A stretch of DNA of 64,000 bases from the NCBI GenBank assembly GCA_022885665.1, contig JAGQDJ010000134.1:62001-126000 (forward strand), given 5' to 3'. This stretch comes from Triops longicaudatus (taxonomy: Eukaryota; Arthropoda; Branchiopoda; Notostraca; Triopsidae). The notes beneath the pieces are model-generated. The model was not told the DNA's origin and did no database searches. It was given only the letters and a program-made list of their open reading frames with translations. Position numbers and translations under genes: made by a program. Shown one piece after another: positions 1 to 11,591 of the stretch (positions within the stretch are counted from its first letter, which is position 1; each line of letters opens with the position of its first letter).

Positions 1-608
1 CGTGGTCGAACTTAACCTACCCTAACAAACGTATTTGACTAGGTTGATAATACTAACCCAACTTATCTATCCTAATGTGATATAAACTTAAGTAACTAAA
101 GACTATAACGTACGTTTAACTAACGTACCCTTATTTAATTTGTCTTTAGTAACCAAACTTAGCCTAGCTTAATTTATCTAGCCTAAATTTCGCACGGTAT
201 TTATATTGTTCTTGCACTCACTGCTAGTTTAACTCCATTTTGGGCTCTTAGGACTGCAAAACTTAGCAATGAAAATAGACGTAAGACTAAGACGCGTAAT
301 CTCTTTCAAATTTGTTTTGTAGCACTTAGACAGCTTTAGATAATTTTTGATAGATTTTCTACCATATTTAAACATCCTGTGATATTTTTTATGCTCGAGA
401 ACGTCGTGTCTTAATTGGTACAATTTTTTCACATTTGCGTTTGTCCTGTGTCACTGTCACATACATCTTTCAACTCTGATCTACTCCACTTTTTTCCGAA
501 GTTGTGACGTCACATGCCATGTGGCACCACTCGCTATCAAACAGCGGTCCAGTACCAAATCCTTCATTCATCTCCAAATTTTCAACAGCGATTTTTTTTT
601 TATTTTAG
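1..608. other. Intron or upstream sequence of transporter copy 1
   Basis: No exon is visible. The exon that should precede 609, carrying the QQxTGxPN motif, is not in this stretch, so the intron runs off the left edge. Bases 1-195 are a degenerate block of CCTAA/TTAGG-like words. Confidence 0.6.
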
Positions 609-1393
609 TTAGGAGCAACAGTTGTTTCACTATTCATGGTTGATCGACTGGGGCGAAGATTGACCTTACTTTGGGGTTCCGCAGTCATGTTCTTGAGCAT
701 TGTTGCCCTTGCAGCGTTCGCCATGTTCCACGCTAAGCTCAACACCGCTTTCCGTACGACGCCGTGTATCGACATTGCCTTGGGAAACGCAACCGTAGCG
801 CCTCTGGCAGAGAACCATACTTTGGAGACAGAATGCTTCCAAGGAGAAGCCGTCGACGCGTGGTGGCGCTACTTAGCACTTGTGGCCATTATGGGTTACG
901 TAGCAGCTTACGCATTCAGTTTTGCACCAGTCACGTGGCTTTTGTTGAGCGAAATTTTCCCGCCAAACATCAAAGGACGCGCTATGGCCGTAACCACAGG
1001 ACTTAATTGGGGTATAAACTGGGTGGTTTCTTCAACTTTTTTGCGTTTTATTGGTAAATATTTTATTTTAGCTATTTTTTTTCTTTTGAATGGCTTATGT
1101 TTTAGTTTAGTTTATTTTTGTTTGTTTTTTGTAATTTATATCTTTAGTTGTTTTATAGTTTTGTTGGCGTTTGTAATTTGTAGGTTTAGTTATTTTTCAA
1201 TTTTGTTTTAGATCTCGTAACTCTTGGTGGTGCTTTTATTTTTTACGGAGCGATGTGTTTCTTGGCCTTCATCTTCATTTACTTTGCAGTACCGGAAACT
1301 AAGAACAAGCCTTTACACAAAATTACGCAAGATTTGAAAAAAAGCTATGGCGCTACGAGTCAAAGGATTCTGAGTACGGAGAACGTGGCTTGA
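609..1393 (+). CDS. GLUT10/12-like sugar transporter, 3' part (copy 1)
   Basis: This is the 3' end of a major facilitator sugar transporter gene; its 5' exons lie left of the window. Exons are 609-1053 (after acceptor tattttag, phase 0) and 1212-1393 (phase 1 junction, stop TGA). Together they give 208 residues covering the second half of the carrier. Visible family motifs are the loop VDRLGRR, the segment YVAAYAFSFAPVTWLLLSEIFP, which matches the GPxxWxxxSEIFP signature of transmembrane helix 10 with A for G, then RGRAMA-like KGRAMAV and the C-terminal PETKNKPLH. The long extracellular loop with N-glycosylation sequons (NAT, NHT) between helices 9 and 10 is typical of class III GLUT10/12. 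Both intron positions and phases match those of the neighbouring copy at 2265-4767, so the two are tandem paralogues. Copy 1 stops in STENVA and has no counterpart of the fifth exon of copy 2. The substrate is probably a hexose or polyol at a membrane, by family. Confidence 0.85.
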
Positions 1394-2264
1394 TATAGAG
1401 CTGTACTTTCATAGTTTTAATCATCTCGGGGTATTAATATTATGGTGTCTCTTTTCTGGCTATCTGTATCTGTGATATAGTTTTTTATATACATGTGAGA
1501 TTCGTTTTAAATTGCGCTCCTTTCGTACTCTTTTCTTTTTGGACACGAAGAGTCTTTCACGTTACAGAACATGAAAAATTTGATTATAAAATTATATGAA
1601 TTCAGTTCGGAAAACTTGTGTATACTGAGTTTTTTTTTACTGAATTCCCTATTTATGTGTGCACTGTTTCGCCTCATCGGTCAAGTTTTTGGTTTGTTCA
1701 TGAATGGTTTTCGAAGCAAAACAAACAAAAAGAAACATAGGTTCTAGGACAAAGTTTCTAAAGTTAGCAAGATACTTGTTTCAACGTAGCAAAACAGGTA
1801 TTTTGTAGCCATCAAATAAGTTAAGGTAAAGTTGTAATTATCGATTGACCTAACTCAATATTATTCTCGTTGCTGAGTAAGTTGGAATCATCTCGACGTT
1901 CCAAATTTCACGCTTAAGTAACGCAAGAATGTGACTATAAAATTAGATGTCTAAACAAGTAATTTATTTTCCTGACCGTGAAAATGCTAGGTGTACCTTA
2001 TAAGGAACACGTTTAAACACAAGAATCTGTTGGCCAACTCTCGAAGACAATTTTTTTAGTCAGCATTATTATTTTTAAGGTGTTCAGGTTTTTATAATAG
2101 TGCGCAAGTGTTCCACAATTTCAGTAGATGGCGATACTTACAAGGCATTACCAATTTGGCCTCTACCTTAGGAAGTTTTCCAGTGAAATATTTGTAAACA
2201 ATGTACACGTGCGCGTTGACAAGATCTGTTTGCAATTTCCAGTGATTATTATGTGATTCTCAGA
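1394..2264. other. Spacer between tandem transporter genes
   Basis: About 870 bases with the 3' UTR of copy 1 and the promoter and 5' UTR of copy 2. A word agatggcgat at 2125-2134 lies about 130 bases upstream of the copy 2 start and resembles part of insulator or YY1-type sites. Nothing else stands out. Confidence 0.5.
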
Positions 2265-3571
2265 ATGTCTGACACTGAAGCCACAGATATTCTCCTTACT
2301 CCTCCTCCTACACAGTCAATCACGCAACCCGACACAGTCGTCACAAAAGACAAAGCTCCTCTCACGCCCAAGAAATATTCCCTTTTCGTCATTTTCGCTG
2401 CTTCCGTAGCTGCCATAGGTGGCTTACTTTTTGGCTACGACATTGGCATAATTTCTGGAGCTTTGTTACAGCTAAAATCCGATTTTAGTCTCACTTGCCA
2501 AAATGAGGAAATGGTGGTCAGTTTAATGCTAGTGGGCGCTTTAGTTGCGTCTTTCACCGGTGGTCCAATTATTGACTGGATAGGCAGCCGTTGGACCATA
2601 ATTGTCAACGCTTTAATCTTTATAGGCGGGGCCACTTTATTAACCCTTGCTAATAGTTACACAGCTTTATTATTTGGCCGTTTGGTCGTCGGTTTTGCAG
2701 TGGCGCTATCCGCCGTGAGCGAGTGCATTTATATTGCTGAAATTTCTCAGCCTCACAATCGCGGCATGTTGGTTACGCTGAACGAACTGGGCATTGCTGT
2801 CGGATTCCTACTAGCATTTTCAGCCAACTATTTCCTGGCAGAAGTACAATACGGTTGGCGCTACATGTTCGGCTTAAGCGCCGTTCCTGCTGTCATTCAA
2901 GTTGTTGCCATGCTGTTTCTGCCGAATACACCGCAGTACTTATTACTTCACAAACGCGAAGAGGAAGCAGCTGTAATTCTAAAGAAACTTCGAGGCTTGT
3001 ATTTAACTTTCTGCCTTAAAAATGTCCAAAATATGTCCAGGAAAGGTCTAAATTGTGTTTCATTCGTAATTCATTAGGGAAGGAAATGAAGGAAGCATTA
3101 GACAAGAACTGGTCCACGTTCGGTTATCGCTAACTGCGGGCCGGCAGACGTCGTTATGGACACTGTGTTCGCCGGTGGATAATATCCGGAGCTGCGTCAT
3201 CTTAGGGGCGGGGCTAGTGCTATCCCAGCAGTTTACCGGTGTACCAAACATTTTATACTACGCGCCACAAATATTCAAACAAGTCGGCTTCTGTGGTGAT
3301 AACGCGGCTTTGCTGGCTAACCTAGGGCTTGGATTAATAAAAGTAAGTAATTTGATTTGCATGACGTACATTCGCACCAAGTTGCTATAGTGACGGCATT
3401 ATAAGCTGGACGGGTGAGTTTGGGTAATTATCGTGGTGCCGCTTGTATAGCAAACGCATTTAGCCAAGAATTACGGAGTTGGTGGGCACTTTAGTCTAAT
3501 GGAATGTCTTGCTCTGCTCCACTGTAGTTCATTTGACATCATTTTTGTTATTCTATGATTTTTCGTTTGTA

Positions 3572-3644
<73 letters not shown>

Positions 3645-4767
3645 ATTATTATTACTTTGTAGTTGGCCGCAACTTTAACTTCACTGTTTACAGTAGACCG
3701 TTTGGGTAGACGAGCTTCGTTACTTTTGGGTTGCAGTATAATTGTCGTGAGCACAGGTGTTTTGGCGGGCTTCGCCATTGTTCACCAAGATGGCAACCAC
3801 CAACCAATGCCGTGCGATGACTATGCTGCCAGAAATGCGACACTGGTGCCGAATGTTGGTTTCAACGACACCGAAAGCTCAGAATGTTCTTCAGCAGAAA
3901 AAATGAGCACTGGTTGGCGTTATCTCGCATTGATCTCTGTAATGTCCTACGTAGCAGCGTACGCCTTCAGCTTCGGTCCGGTCACGTGGCTTTTGCTGAG
4001 CGAAATTTTCCCGCCTGCAATCAAAGGCAGAGCCATGGCAGTGACGTCCGGCATGAATTGGGCCGCCAACTGGGTTGTATCCTCAACCTTTCTACGGTTC
4101 ATAGGTTTGTTCTTCATTCTTAAACTCCTTTTGTTTTAGCCCATTCGTCATTGTATGCAGTTTTAAGTCTAGCATGTTCGTAAATCTGTTATATCTGCTA
4201 CTTATTTCGTTGCAGATCTGATAACACTAGGGGGTGCATTTATTTTATATACAATTATGGGTATCTTTGCGTTAATGTTCATCTTCGCGACCATTCCTGA
4301 AACGAAAAACAAGCCTTTGCACAAAATCTCCCAAGAGCTGAAACAAAGGTAAGTCTTTTTTTTAAACACCTGAATTGTGTCCTACCACGGACATGGTTTA
4401 TAACCTATTTCACAAATGTAACAGATCACATTTGTTTCGAAAGCGGATGACGATAGTGTGTCGCGAAGCGATACAGGTCGTCTTAAACCAATGAAAAAAA
4501 CAGTGTTAAATGCTGTAGTAAATTTAGATTTCGGTGTGAATTAAAATAACTGGAAGAAAATTAATTGAAATAGTAATTGTATTGAAAATGTCCGATTTAA
4601 TTTATTTATATTGTAGTTCTTTCAAGGGGCGGTTGCTCGAGCATTTACAAGGATTGCCGTGCTTAAAAGACAGTCGATGGTTCCTAAGAATTAGCGGGCA
4701 TTACAATCCACTGAATCAGAGCAGTTACGTAGCTCAAGACGTAACGGCCGAAACGGAAATTATTTAG
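2265..4767 (+). CDS. GLUT10/12-like facilitated sugar transporter (copy 2, complete)
   Basis: Five exons make a 574-residue carrier: 2265-2998, 3078-3342, 3663-4104, 4216-4348 and 4617-4767. All junction phases agree. The start MSDTEATDIL is the first ATG of the long open exon; an ATG at 2251 is followed at once by a stop. Residues 40-70 form helix 1 with GGLLFGYDIGIISGALL. Then come RGMLVTLNELGIAVG, the helix 7 motif QQFTGVPNILYYAPQIF, VDRLGRR, SFGPVTWLLLSEIFP and PETKNKPLHKI. These match SLC2A12 (GLUT12) better than the trehalose or GLUT1 types, including the long sequon-bearing loop between helices 9 and 10. The loop after helix 2 reads DWIGSRW instead of DRxGRR. The first intron uses a weak donor, GTATTT, chosen because it restores the phase. 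The last exon adds a cytosolic tail of 50 residues. Substrate specificity is inferred from the family only. Confidence 0.9.
3573..3654. repeat. (ATT)n microsatellite
   Basis: An almost pure ATT trinucleotide run of about 82 bases inside the second intron of the complete sugar transporter gene. It ends just before the acceptor of exon 3, so length changes here could affect the pyrimidine tract of that acceptor. Confidence 0.95.
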
Positions 4768-4856
4768 AAAGAAAATTGTATTTGGCTTTGTGTCGGAATG
4801 TCAGGGTAAAATAACCCAAGGGACTTACTTTGCTGTGATAGTTTGTCGCGTTGGGA

Positions 4857-4862
4857 ATAAAT
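4857..4862 (+). promoter_or_regulatory. Poly(A) signal AATAAA of transporter copy 2
   Basis: A canonical AATAAA hexamer about 90 bases after the stop codon of the complete transporter gene; a TG-rich stretch follows (gagtttgtttg). Confidence 0.6.
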
Positions 4863-4867
4863 ATAGA

Positions 4868-6117
4868 TTCATGTAATACTGAGTTTGTTTGAATTATTTA
4901 AAATGCTGAGGCTTGTAACGTAAAATGAACTGAAATTTTGAACCCGTACTCAAGGCTGTTAGAAACAAGCTTCCGCCGTTCCTAGTGGGAAACACAGCTG
5001 GCTCTGCGTCATACGTCGCGGGAATCCTGGCAGAGCGTGCCTTTTCCGAAAGAAACTTTTCCAGTGTGTTTTTCACTTTACACTGAAGTAAATATACTGT
5101 TCAGTGAAGATTTTTTGGTCATCTTTTAAAAGTGTTCGATTGATACCGGGATGGTTGTATTTCATGTTTAAAATATATCCGTATAGTCGCAGATGAAGTT
5201 TCTAAATTCTTGAGTATGAACTGATTAGTGTACGTAAAATCCACTATAAGTATTATTACTTGTTTTATTATTATTTTCGGAATCATTACTTGCAACTGAA
5301 AAAAGTATAATTTGCTATGGTACCTATAATGTAAGCTCGTTTAGTTTTATACTGCGATAAATTTGTAATTATTCGGTTTATTTAGCAGTAACTTTGTAGC
5401 AATTTATTATACGTGTTTATTATAAAATATTAATGGTTCTATATTAATGAACACCAATAAACATGTGACAGTTTAGCTGTTACAATGGCTGACATTTTCA
5501 TATCTTGAAAACCATAATTTACAAATCAGTGCATAATTCACATAGAGCGATTTAGGGAAAAACTACGACCACAAATATACCAGTCAACTCGATTTAAAAA
5601 AATATATATTAATTATTTAATTTAATTATTTATTAAATAAAAATGGGGACTTTCGGTTTAAGAGCTGGTTATTTAAAACATGGTTAGGCCCGTCGTGGTC
5701 TTTAGGGTTTGAATTTCCAGACGGTTACGTCACCGGAACGCAACCAATCAGCGCAAAACCCCTGCCGCTGCTTGACTAGGGGAATTCTGGTAAACAAACC
5801 TTGCATTGGCTTAGCCTCTTTTCTGAAGTTGTAATTATCAGTTTAATTTACTATAGCGAAAGCTTTGCTATTTTTATAAAGTAAAAAAATGAATGTTAGA
5901 AAAGAACGCGCAAGCGCAAGAAATTTGAAGAAGAGCTCATACACATTCTGTAGAACACGATTCCCTTGCTTTTTAGACTGGCTTAAGTGAGATATAAGTT
6001 AATGTAAACGGGAAGATTTGAAAATCAATAAAATAAATGAATGAAAAGTAACCGAACCAGCCAAGTATAAAAATATGGTAAACGTGTATTTAAGGCAAGA
6101 AATGTATGGATCATGCC
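4868..6117. other. Intergenic, with a dispersed repeat copy
   Basis: A+T-rich, with no supported exon. Bases 5668-5770 are related to 29409-29505 (shared words ttatttaaaa, ggttaggcc, gtcgtggtc or gtcatggtc, gtttga, cgtcac). The shared stretch contains a box-B-like gggtttgaatttcc, so it may be a tRNA-derived SINE. Confidence 0.45.
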
Positions 6118-6288
6118 CAGTGGCGTCGTGCACTTCAAAAATTGGGGGGGGGGGGNGCATTTCTTGTAAAAAGGTGTTACTTTTTTCAGGTTTAAAAATT
6201 TTGAAAAAGGGTGACACCTTTTTTTTCAGGATTGCAAAAATTTTGGGGGGACCCGGGCCCCCCGGCCCCATATGGCACGACGCCTCTG
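6118..6288. mobile_element. hAT-type MITE, family A, copy 1
   Basis: A 171-base element with terminal inverted repeats CAGTGGCGTCGTGC and GCACGACGCCTCTG (one mismatch). It is bounded on both sides by the same 8 bases, ATCATGCC (6110-6117 and 6289-6296), the target duplication length of hAT transposons. The interior is G-rich on one side and C-rich on the other and holds no reading frame. A related copy lies at 29707-29882. The single ambiguous base of the window (N at 6156) sits in its poly-G run. Confidence 0.9.
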
Positions 6289-7270
6289 ATCATGCCATTC
6301 TATGTACAATATATGGCCATGTTCGGAAAATGCTCATTCCCAAGGCTTGCAGTAGTTTACGGTTCAAAGCCATCTATGTTTACTGTCCCGCGACGTCCTA
6401 ATTTTGTTTTAAATAAACTTCGTTTTGACCAGAGCTTGTCCGTTTTCACCCGTACCCGATCCTTATTGTTAAGCTGAGACACTCCAAGAAACAGATTTAT
6501 TAGAATGGAGACGAATTTTTCATTAAAACGCAGAACGTGTTGGAAATAAGACGAGGCTTTATCTTCCCCTAATCAAGCAGTGCCAGTGCAAGGGATGCCA
6601 GCGGTCAAGGCCTTTGACCTGATTTGACTGCATTCCCATTACGTAGACCCTAGAATTCAAACACCGAGACAACGGTACCAGGTTATTAAAAAAAAAAAGT
6701 TGTTTATAAAAAACTTGTGGCGAAACCTTATTTCTAATAATTACTTGCACTAGACTAATCGCTGGTTCAATTGGCAGCACTGAGTTCTGACAAGTGGAGC
6801 CTGGTTTTCTGCCTTGGAAACTCGAAGGACGTCATAACCCTCATCCAGTGCGCTTCCCAATGGCGCGCACTTCGCAAACTTAGTGCGGTAGCCAGGCAAA
6901 AAAAAAGTCAGTGCCAGAAAACTTGCCTTGTTTTGGTTTTCCCATAGCGCACTGTACTCAGTCGAACGCGGTCCCTGCAGCTGCAAGGGAGCCGGGCATA
7001 GGACTTTTAATTCGCACGGATACAATGAAACCTGCACTCAGTGTAGCCAATGGAACCCACTATAGCACTGTGATAATATGGAAAAGGCATGCCTGGTCAG
7101 AATATTGCCATTGGTGGCGCTGTAGTCTACACAAATCTTACGTTGTCGAGCGTAAACAAGGAAACTGTTTCCGTCTTCTCTAGTGGTACTGAATATTACA
7201 TATTGTATTACAAATTTGAACGTGTAGCATTCTAAAGTTTAAATTTTTAAACAGATAATTGAAAATAAAG
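6289..7270. other. Intergenic and NDUFS5 upstream region
   Basis: No exon is supported. From about 6750 the base composition becomes more G+C-rich, as expected near a housekeeping promoter; several short open frames on both strands here follow composition and resemble no protein family. Confidence 0.5.
7040..7130 (+). promoter_or_regulatory. Candidate NDUFS5 promoter elements
   Basis: A CCAAT box at 7047-7051 and an inverted one (ATTGG) at 7110-7114, the latter overlapping GGTGGCGCTG (7113-7122), which resembles the arthropod CTCF core. They lie 150-230 bases upstream of the NDUFS5 start. Role inferred from position and motif only. Confidence 0.35.
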
Positions 7271-7667
7271 ATGGCTACCTATCCTCCAGTACTCAAAACT
7301 CCCTTCACTGATCTAACGTCTGGCATGTTCACTCACCAAAGTCGTCCCGGACTTTGCGCAGACATAGAATTAAACCTCATGAAATGTAGAGAAGCTTATG
7401 GTCTTATTCGTGGTGCTGAGAAGTGCAAGGACTATTTTGCGGATCTTTACGAGTGCCAGAATTCTATCAAACAAGTATTTTTTAAAAGATAGAAACAATA
7501 ATTTCTATGTCAATCATAATTTACATTCAAACTTGTTTTATTGTGTCCTCTAGATCAAGCGTTACAAGAAAATCCAAGAGGAAACGCAGCGTCAGTTGAA
7601 GGCCGGCACAATTACCAAGGAAGACATTAAGCAACTGAACCCTGCGCCCGACAGTTACCAAAATTAA
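7271..7667 (+). CDS. NDUFS5: NADH dehydrogenase iron-sulfur protein 5 (complex I 15 kDa subunit)
   Basis: Two exons, 7271-7474 and 7554-7667, give 105 residues, the usual length for this subunit (about 106). The twin CX9C motif is intact: Cys29-x9-Cys39 and Cys52-x9-Cys62, in the order and spacing of NDUFS5 (C-x9-C, 12 residues, C-x9-C). The tail IKRYKKIQEETQRQLKAGTI is the basic helix that follows in the family, and the protein ends in a proline-rich stretch. NDUFS5 is an accessory subunit in the intermembrane-space side of the complex I membrane arm; its disulfides are made by the MIA40 route, and there is no cleavable presequence. The 79-base intron has donor GTATTT and acceptor cctctag. 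The start lies in AAGATGGC; a TTG upstream at 7259 is not needed. Confidence 0.9.
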
Positions 7668-7780
7668 GTCAAGAATTTGTTGTACAAAATAAGAAGCATT
7701 TTTTGTGCGAGATGTAGTTAACTGAAATACATAACACGATCATCTACATTTAGTTTTCATAAGAGTTCTTAAACCTACTT

Positions 7781-7786
7781 ATTAAA
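7781..7786 (+). promoter_or_regulatory. Poly(A) signal ATTAAA of NDUFS5
   Basis: The common variant hexamer ATTAAA, 114 bases after the NDUFS5 stop, followed by T-rich sequence. Confidence 0.5.
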
Positions 7787-9435
7787 CTTTATTCTGAATC
7801 GAATTTATTGTTTTTTTTGTTCATCTACTTGTAACTTCTCTAGTTGAAATTGAGCTATTCGTGTTCATCTAGTGATTCTAAAAGCGAAATTTAAGTGCGA
7901 AATTCATTAAATGCGAACACAAAATCGGATACATTGACATTGTGCAATTTAATAGATATGAAAATCCCTTATGAAATCCAATTTAGTAATTTTTTCATTA
8001 TCAGAATTTTTCCTTTAAAAAATTTTCCTTTAAAAAAAATATTTTACGGAGTAATTTAACTTGCTAGGGCAGCTGAGATTTTAGTTCCTTTAAATACAGC
8101 GAAAACACTTGGGAAATCACTTGTTACCAATTGTCCGACTTAAGTCGTAATAATTAACTCGTTATAAAGGAAATGGCTTATCCCTTTAACAAGCAAATTG
8201 GTTTGTTAATACATGTATTTATCATGTAGAATCTTTGGGCCAAGCTTTGAAACTTAAAAATTGCAAGTGTCTCATAAGATACGCTGAAAAGCTAAGAAGG
8301 TAAACGTATTTACAGGAACAAATTTTTCTAACACACAAATCGTTTGCCAAGAAACGCATTTGGTACAAATTGACTCTTAAGCCTAAAGCGCTCTTAAAGC
8401 ACCATCTAGTACAATTCTAGTAAAAACTGTTCACAAAACGGGCTAATATTATCGAAAAATGAACAGCCCGTGTTGCTTTTACGACTTGCCAGGCTTCTGA
8501 CTTTCTCACGCGCGTAAGAACCTTGATCACTGTTAATTTTAGGCTTCTCTGTACTCGGCGGGTCCGCGGTTCACCAGAGACCAACCCGCCACACTTGCAA
8601 GCGAGCTGTCATTCATTCCTTTCCTTTATATTGCGGACTCAAAGGAAAGCAAAGCAGCATGTGAGCACGCATTGTGAGATCTGTTGAAAAACGCAACAAC
8701 CAAGGTTGGAAAACCTACTGGATCAAGTAATTGCTAATTATTAGTCTTCATTACTAAGGTAAATTTGATTGTTAGGACACGCGTTTTATAATTTTCCTTA
8801 GTTCGTGACGTTCAAACAGCTTTTTCGTACCGTGGTAACATATTTCCTGCTAGAAAATGTTTTGCGTACGTTTCAGGTCTTTCAAGTGACATTGTCACCA
8901 GTAAGCACGGGATTAACTAGTTCCTGTGAGATTAAAAGTATGTAAGAAGCAGGTAACTTCCGGTTTGTATCAAGAAAATGACAAGGAATGCAGCAGCCAA
9001 TGGCAGGAGGAAGTAAAGCTCAAACATGGTGTATACGCGCAAGTATTTTTATACTAGAGAAGTCGCGGGAGCTTACGTCAAGAGCGACATCGGCTCTACC
9101 AGAGCAAAAGTCGAGGCTAAATTTGGCTCGGGGCCACAAATCGGGCCCTCCGGAACTTAGCAAACATGATATTAATAATCTTTTATTGTCAAATGCAGGA
9201 CGTTTCACCCTTTCCTGTCATCCTTCCCTATATGCTTCTTAAACATACTAATTCTACTTTTAATCTCAGAAGCTTTAGTCGTAATTTTTAATAAGTGTTC
9301 CACCGACATCTAACTTAAATTTATTATTTTTATTTTCAAATTGTAAGTTCGAGAATTTTGTTTTGACGGCTTTGTTATTTTTAATTATCTTCAAACTACT
9401 TTTCTATGATTTTGTCAGTTATTCGTTGTATTTTA
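7787..9435. other. Intergenic and TGIF upstream region
   Basis: A+T-rich with two more G+C-rich islands (about 8500-8660 and 8990-9150). The second has a CCAAT word and an ETS-like aggaggaagt and could hold the promoter or a non-coding first exon of the TGIF gene. No coding exon is supported. Confidence 0.4.
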
Positions 9436-9680
9436 AGTTAAGGTAGGTTGAGTTTAGTAAGGTTAGACGAAGTTAACTTAATTAAGCCAGTTAGGTTGTC
9501 GTAGTTCAAATAACCTTCGATAGTTTTGTTTCAGACTAAGTCAGGTTAAGTAAAATTAGCTTATTTTAATTAGGTTCGACTCAGTCAGGTGAGATTCCAT
9601 GTACTTAGGTTAGTCATATTTAGTTTAGCTTTCGTTAGATTAGGCTCAGATAGATTAAACTTAGTAAAACTAGCTTAAAT
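9436..9680. repeat. Degenerate TTAGG-rich block
   Basis: Repeated words such as taggttgag, aaggttag, ttaggttgtc and ttaggttcga with no fixed period. One of at least eight such blocks in the window. Confidence 0.6.
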
Positions 9681-9945
9681 TTAACAAATCAAGTTGTGAA
9701 ACTGGTCGTGTTTTAGCATAGAATTGCTATTTATTCTTGCTGTTGTTTCAATTTCAAATTTTTACTAGTTTTGGTTTATTTTAATGAACTAGAAATTTAC
9801 TACTTTTATTTTCATGAATTGCCTATTAATGTTATTTATAATCCATTCTTTTGACGTAATTCTGGCCCATTTTTCGTTAATTTTCGTCAGTGTTTTCTGT
9901 ACATTGTTGTAATTGTTTTACATGTGTTTACACGCAGAAAACAGT

Positions 9946-11591
9946 ATGGACGCTTACGACGATCAGTACTCGTCTTCAGACGAAGGGGAACTTTCCTATT
10001 CAAATTCGTTAAGGTGCCCTGGCTCCGCTTCGGAGCGAAGTCCGTCCGCTTCGTTGGATTGCAAGCGACGCCGGGGCAACTTACCGAAAGAGGCCGTCCG
10101 ATTGCTCAAAAAGTGGCTCTACGACCATCGCTTTAATGCGTACCCTTCTGATGCAGAAAAGTCTGTCTTGGCTAAAGAGGCAGGGCTTACCCTCCTGCAA
10201 GTAAATATACAATTCAAAATAGAAATAAAATAAAAAGGTGCTTTCGAATATGCATGTAAGCGTAAGCGTCGCCTTTTTGTTGACGCATACAATACAATAA
10301 TTTTATATTGTCAGCATACTCTTCTTTATAAAGTATCAACATAAAAGCATTTTTTTACTGCAATTACATGTCAGAGTGAGTACACTTCTTGCTGACGTGT
10401 ATATAACAGAAATCAGCAATTGTTTTAATTTAAAACATAATAACTTGGTAAAGAGCTAAGCTAGCGTCGACTTAAATCTTGAATATGCTTGATAGAAAAG
10501 CAAAATAATGTTATGCTTGAATGAGTAATTTTTTGTTAATTTTCCTTCATTTCTCATTTCAGGTGTGTAACTGGTTCATTAACGCGCGCAGACGCGTTTT
10601 GCCCGACCTAATACGTCAAGAAGGTCACGACCCCCAGCGATTTACGATGTCTCGTCGGCACAAACGTGGCAGTCACGTCAGCATTCAACATTTAGTCACA
10701 ACTCCGTACACTAGAGTTCACCAGCCTCAGTATTCACCCCAGCGTAGACGTATCAGCGTGGCGTCTTCGGTGGAAGAAAACGAAGTTGTCGAGTTACGAT
10801 GTACCGGGAAAGAGAAAAGGAATCGAGTTACTTATTTAGAAGAGAATCAGTCGGAAGAGTACGCAGCGGAATGCGAAATTGCTGACACTATAGACATGCG
10901 AACACACGAGATGACAGTGGTGTCGCCAATTGTTCAATACGTAAAGATGCCAGAAAGTAGCGAAGAACCACAAGAAGCTCAGGAAAGTTGGACGTGTTGC
11001 CAAGACACCAAATTATCCCCGCCCACTTCTCCTATGCCGTGTGGCTGTGGAAATGTTGACGCTTGCGACGAGTTTTCTTCAGAGCACATAAATTCGGTAA
11101 TGGCTGCAATTGTATCTTTAGAGACAAGCAGTTTTCTCAAACGAAGAAAGGTTTTGTATTTGTTAAGCAAATTTAGCTGACTTGTTTATTTAGCTGACTT
11201 TAGTTTTATATAGCTGACTTGTTTATTCATTGTTTACAAATTGTTCTTTGTTTATGAACTTGTTGATTTATTTAAAAACTTTCACTTTGCTTACATATTT
11301 GATTAACGTTATTTTCAAAATTATTCGCAGGTGTGTTTATGCCAGTTGGCGCGTCGCGTGGTTACAGAATCGACAGAATCCGGGTGCAGCTATCCCCACA
11401 TACTTGTAGAAGCTTTACATGGCCGTCGACCGTTTTCTTCATACGGAGCTCAGCATACTCCTCCTCCCACGCCTCCTGATGACGACAAAGATAAATTCGA
11501 GTGTCTTTATTTACTGGTGGATACAGCGGTGTCACGGATGGAATGCGATAAAGATGCTCCGTCTTATAATCGTTATGCCTTCACTCCCTGA
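9946..11591 (+). CDS. TGIF-like TALE homeobox transcription factor
   Basis: Three coding exons, 9946-10200, 10563-11150 and 11331-11591, give 367 residues. Residues 40-100 form a TALE homeodomain: KRRRGNLPKE opens it, NAYPS carries the three-residue loop extension, and VCNWFINARRRVLPDLIR is the recognition helix. This matches TGIF closely, including the continuation into DPQRFTMSRR. The phase 0 intron cuts between Gln85 and Val86 in helix 3. The C-terminal exon holds HTPPPTPP followed by FECLYLLVDTAVSRMEC, which corresponds to the DTPPPTPP and FxLLVDVAL segments near the end of TGIF proteins. TGIF factors bind TGTCA-like DNA, mostly as repressors, and limit TGF-beta/SMAD output. The first exon begins 8 bases after an acceptor (acacgcag), so a non-coding 5' exon lies upstream. 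The donor of exon 2 may instead be at 11096 (TCG|GTAATG, same phase), which would remove 18 residues. Confidence 0.92.

Noticed and set aside
2993..2996. GC donor (cgag|gcttgt) for intron 1 of the transporter
   Set aside because: It does not give the 2-base phase that the next exon needs, while GT at 2999 does.
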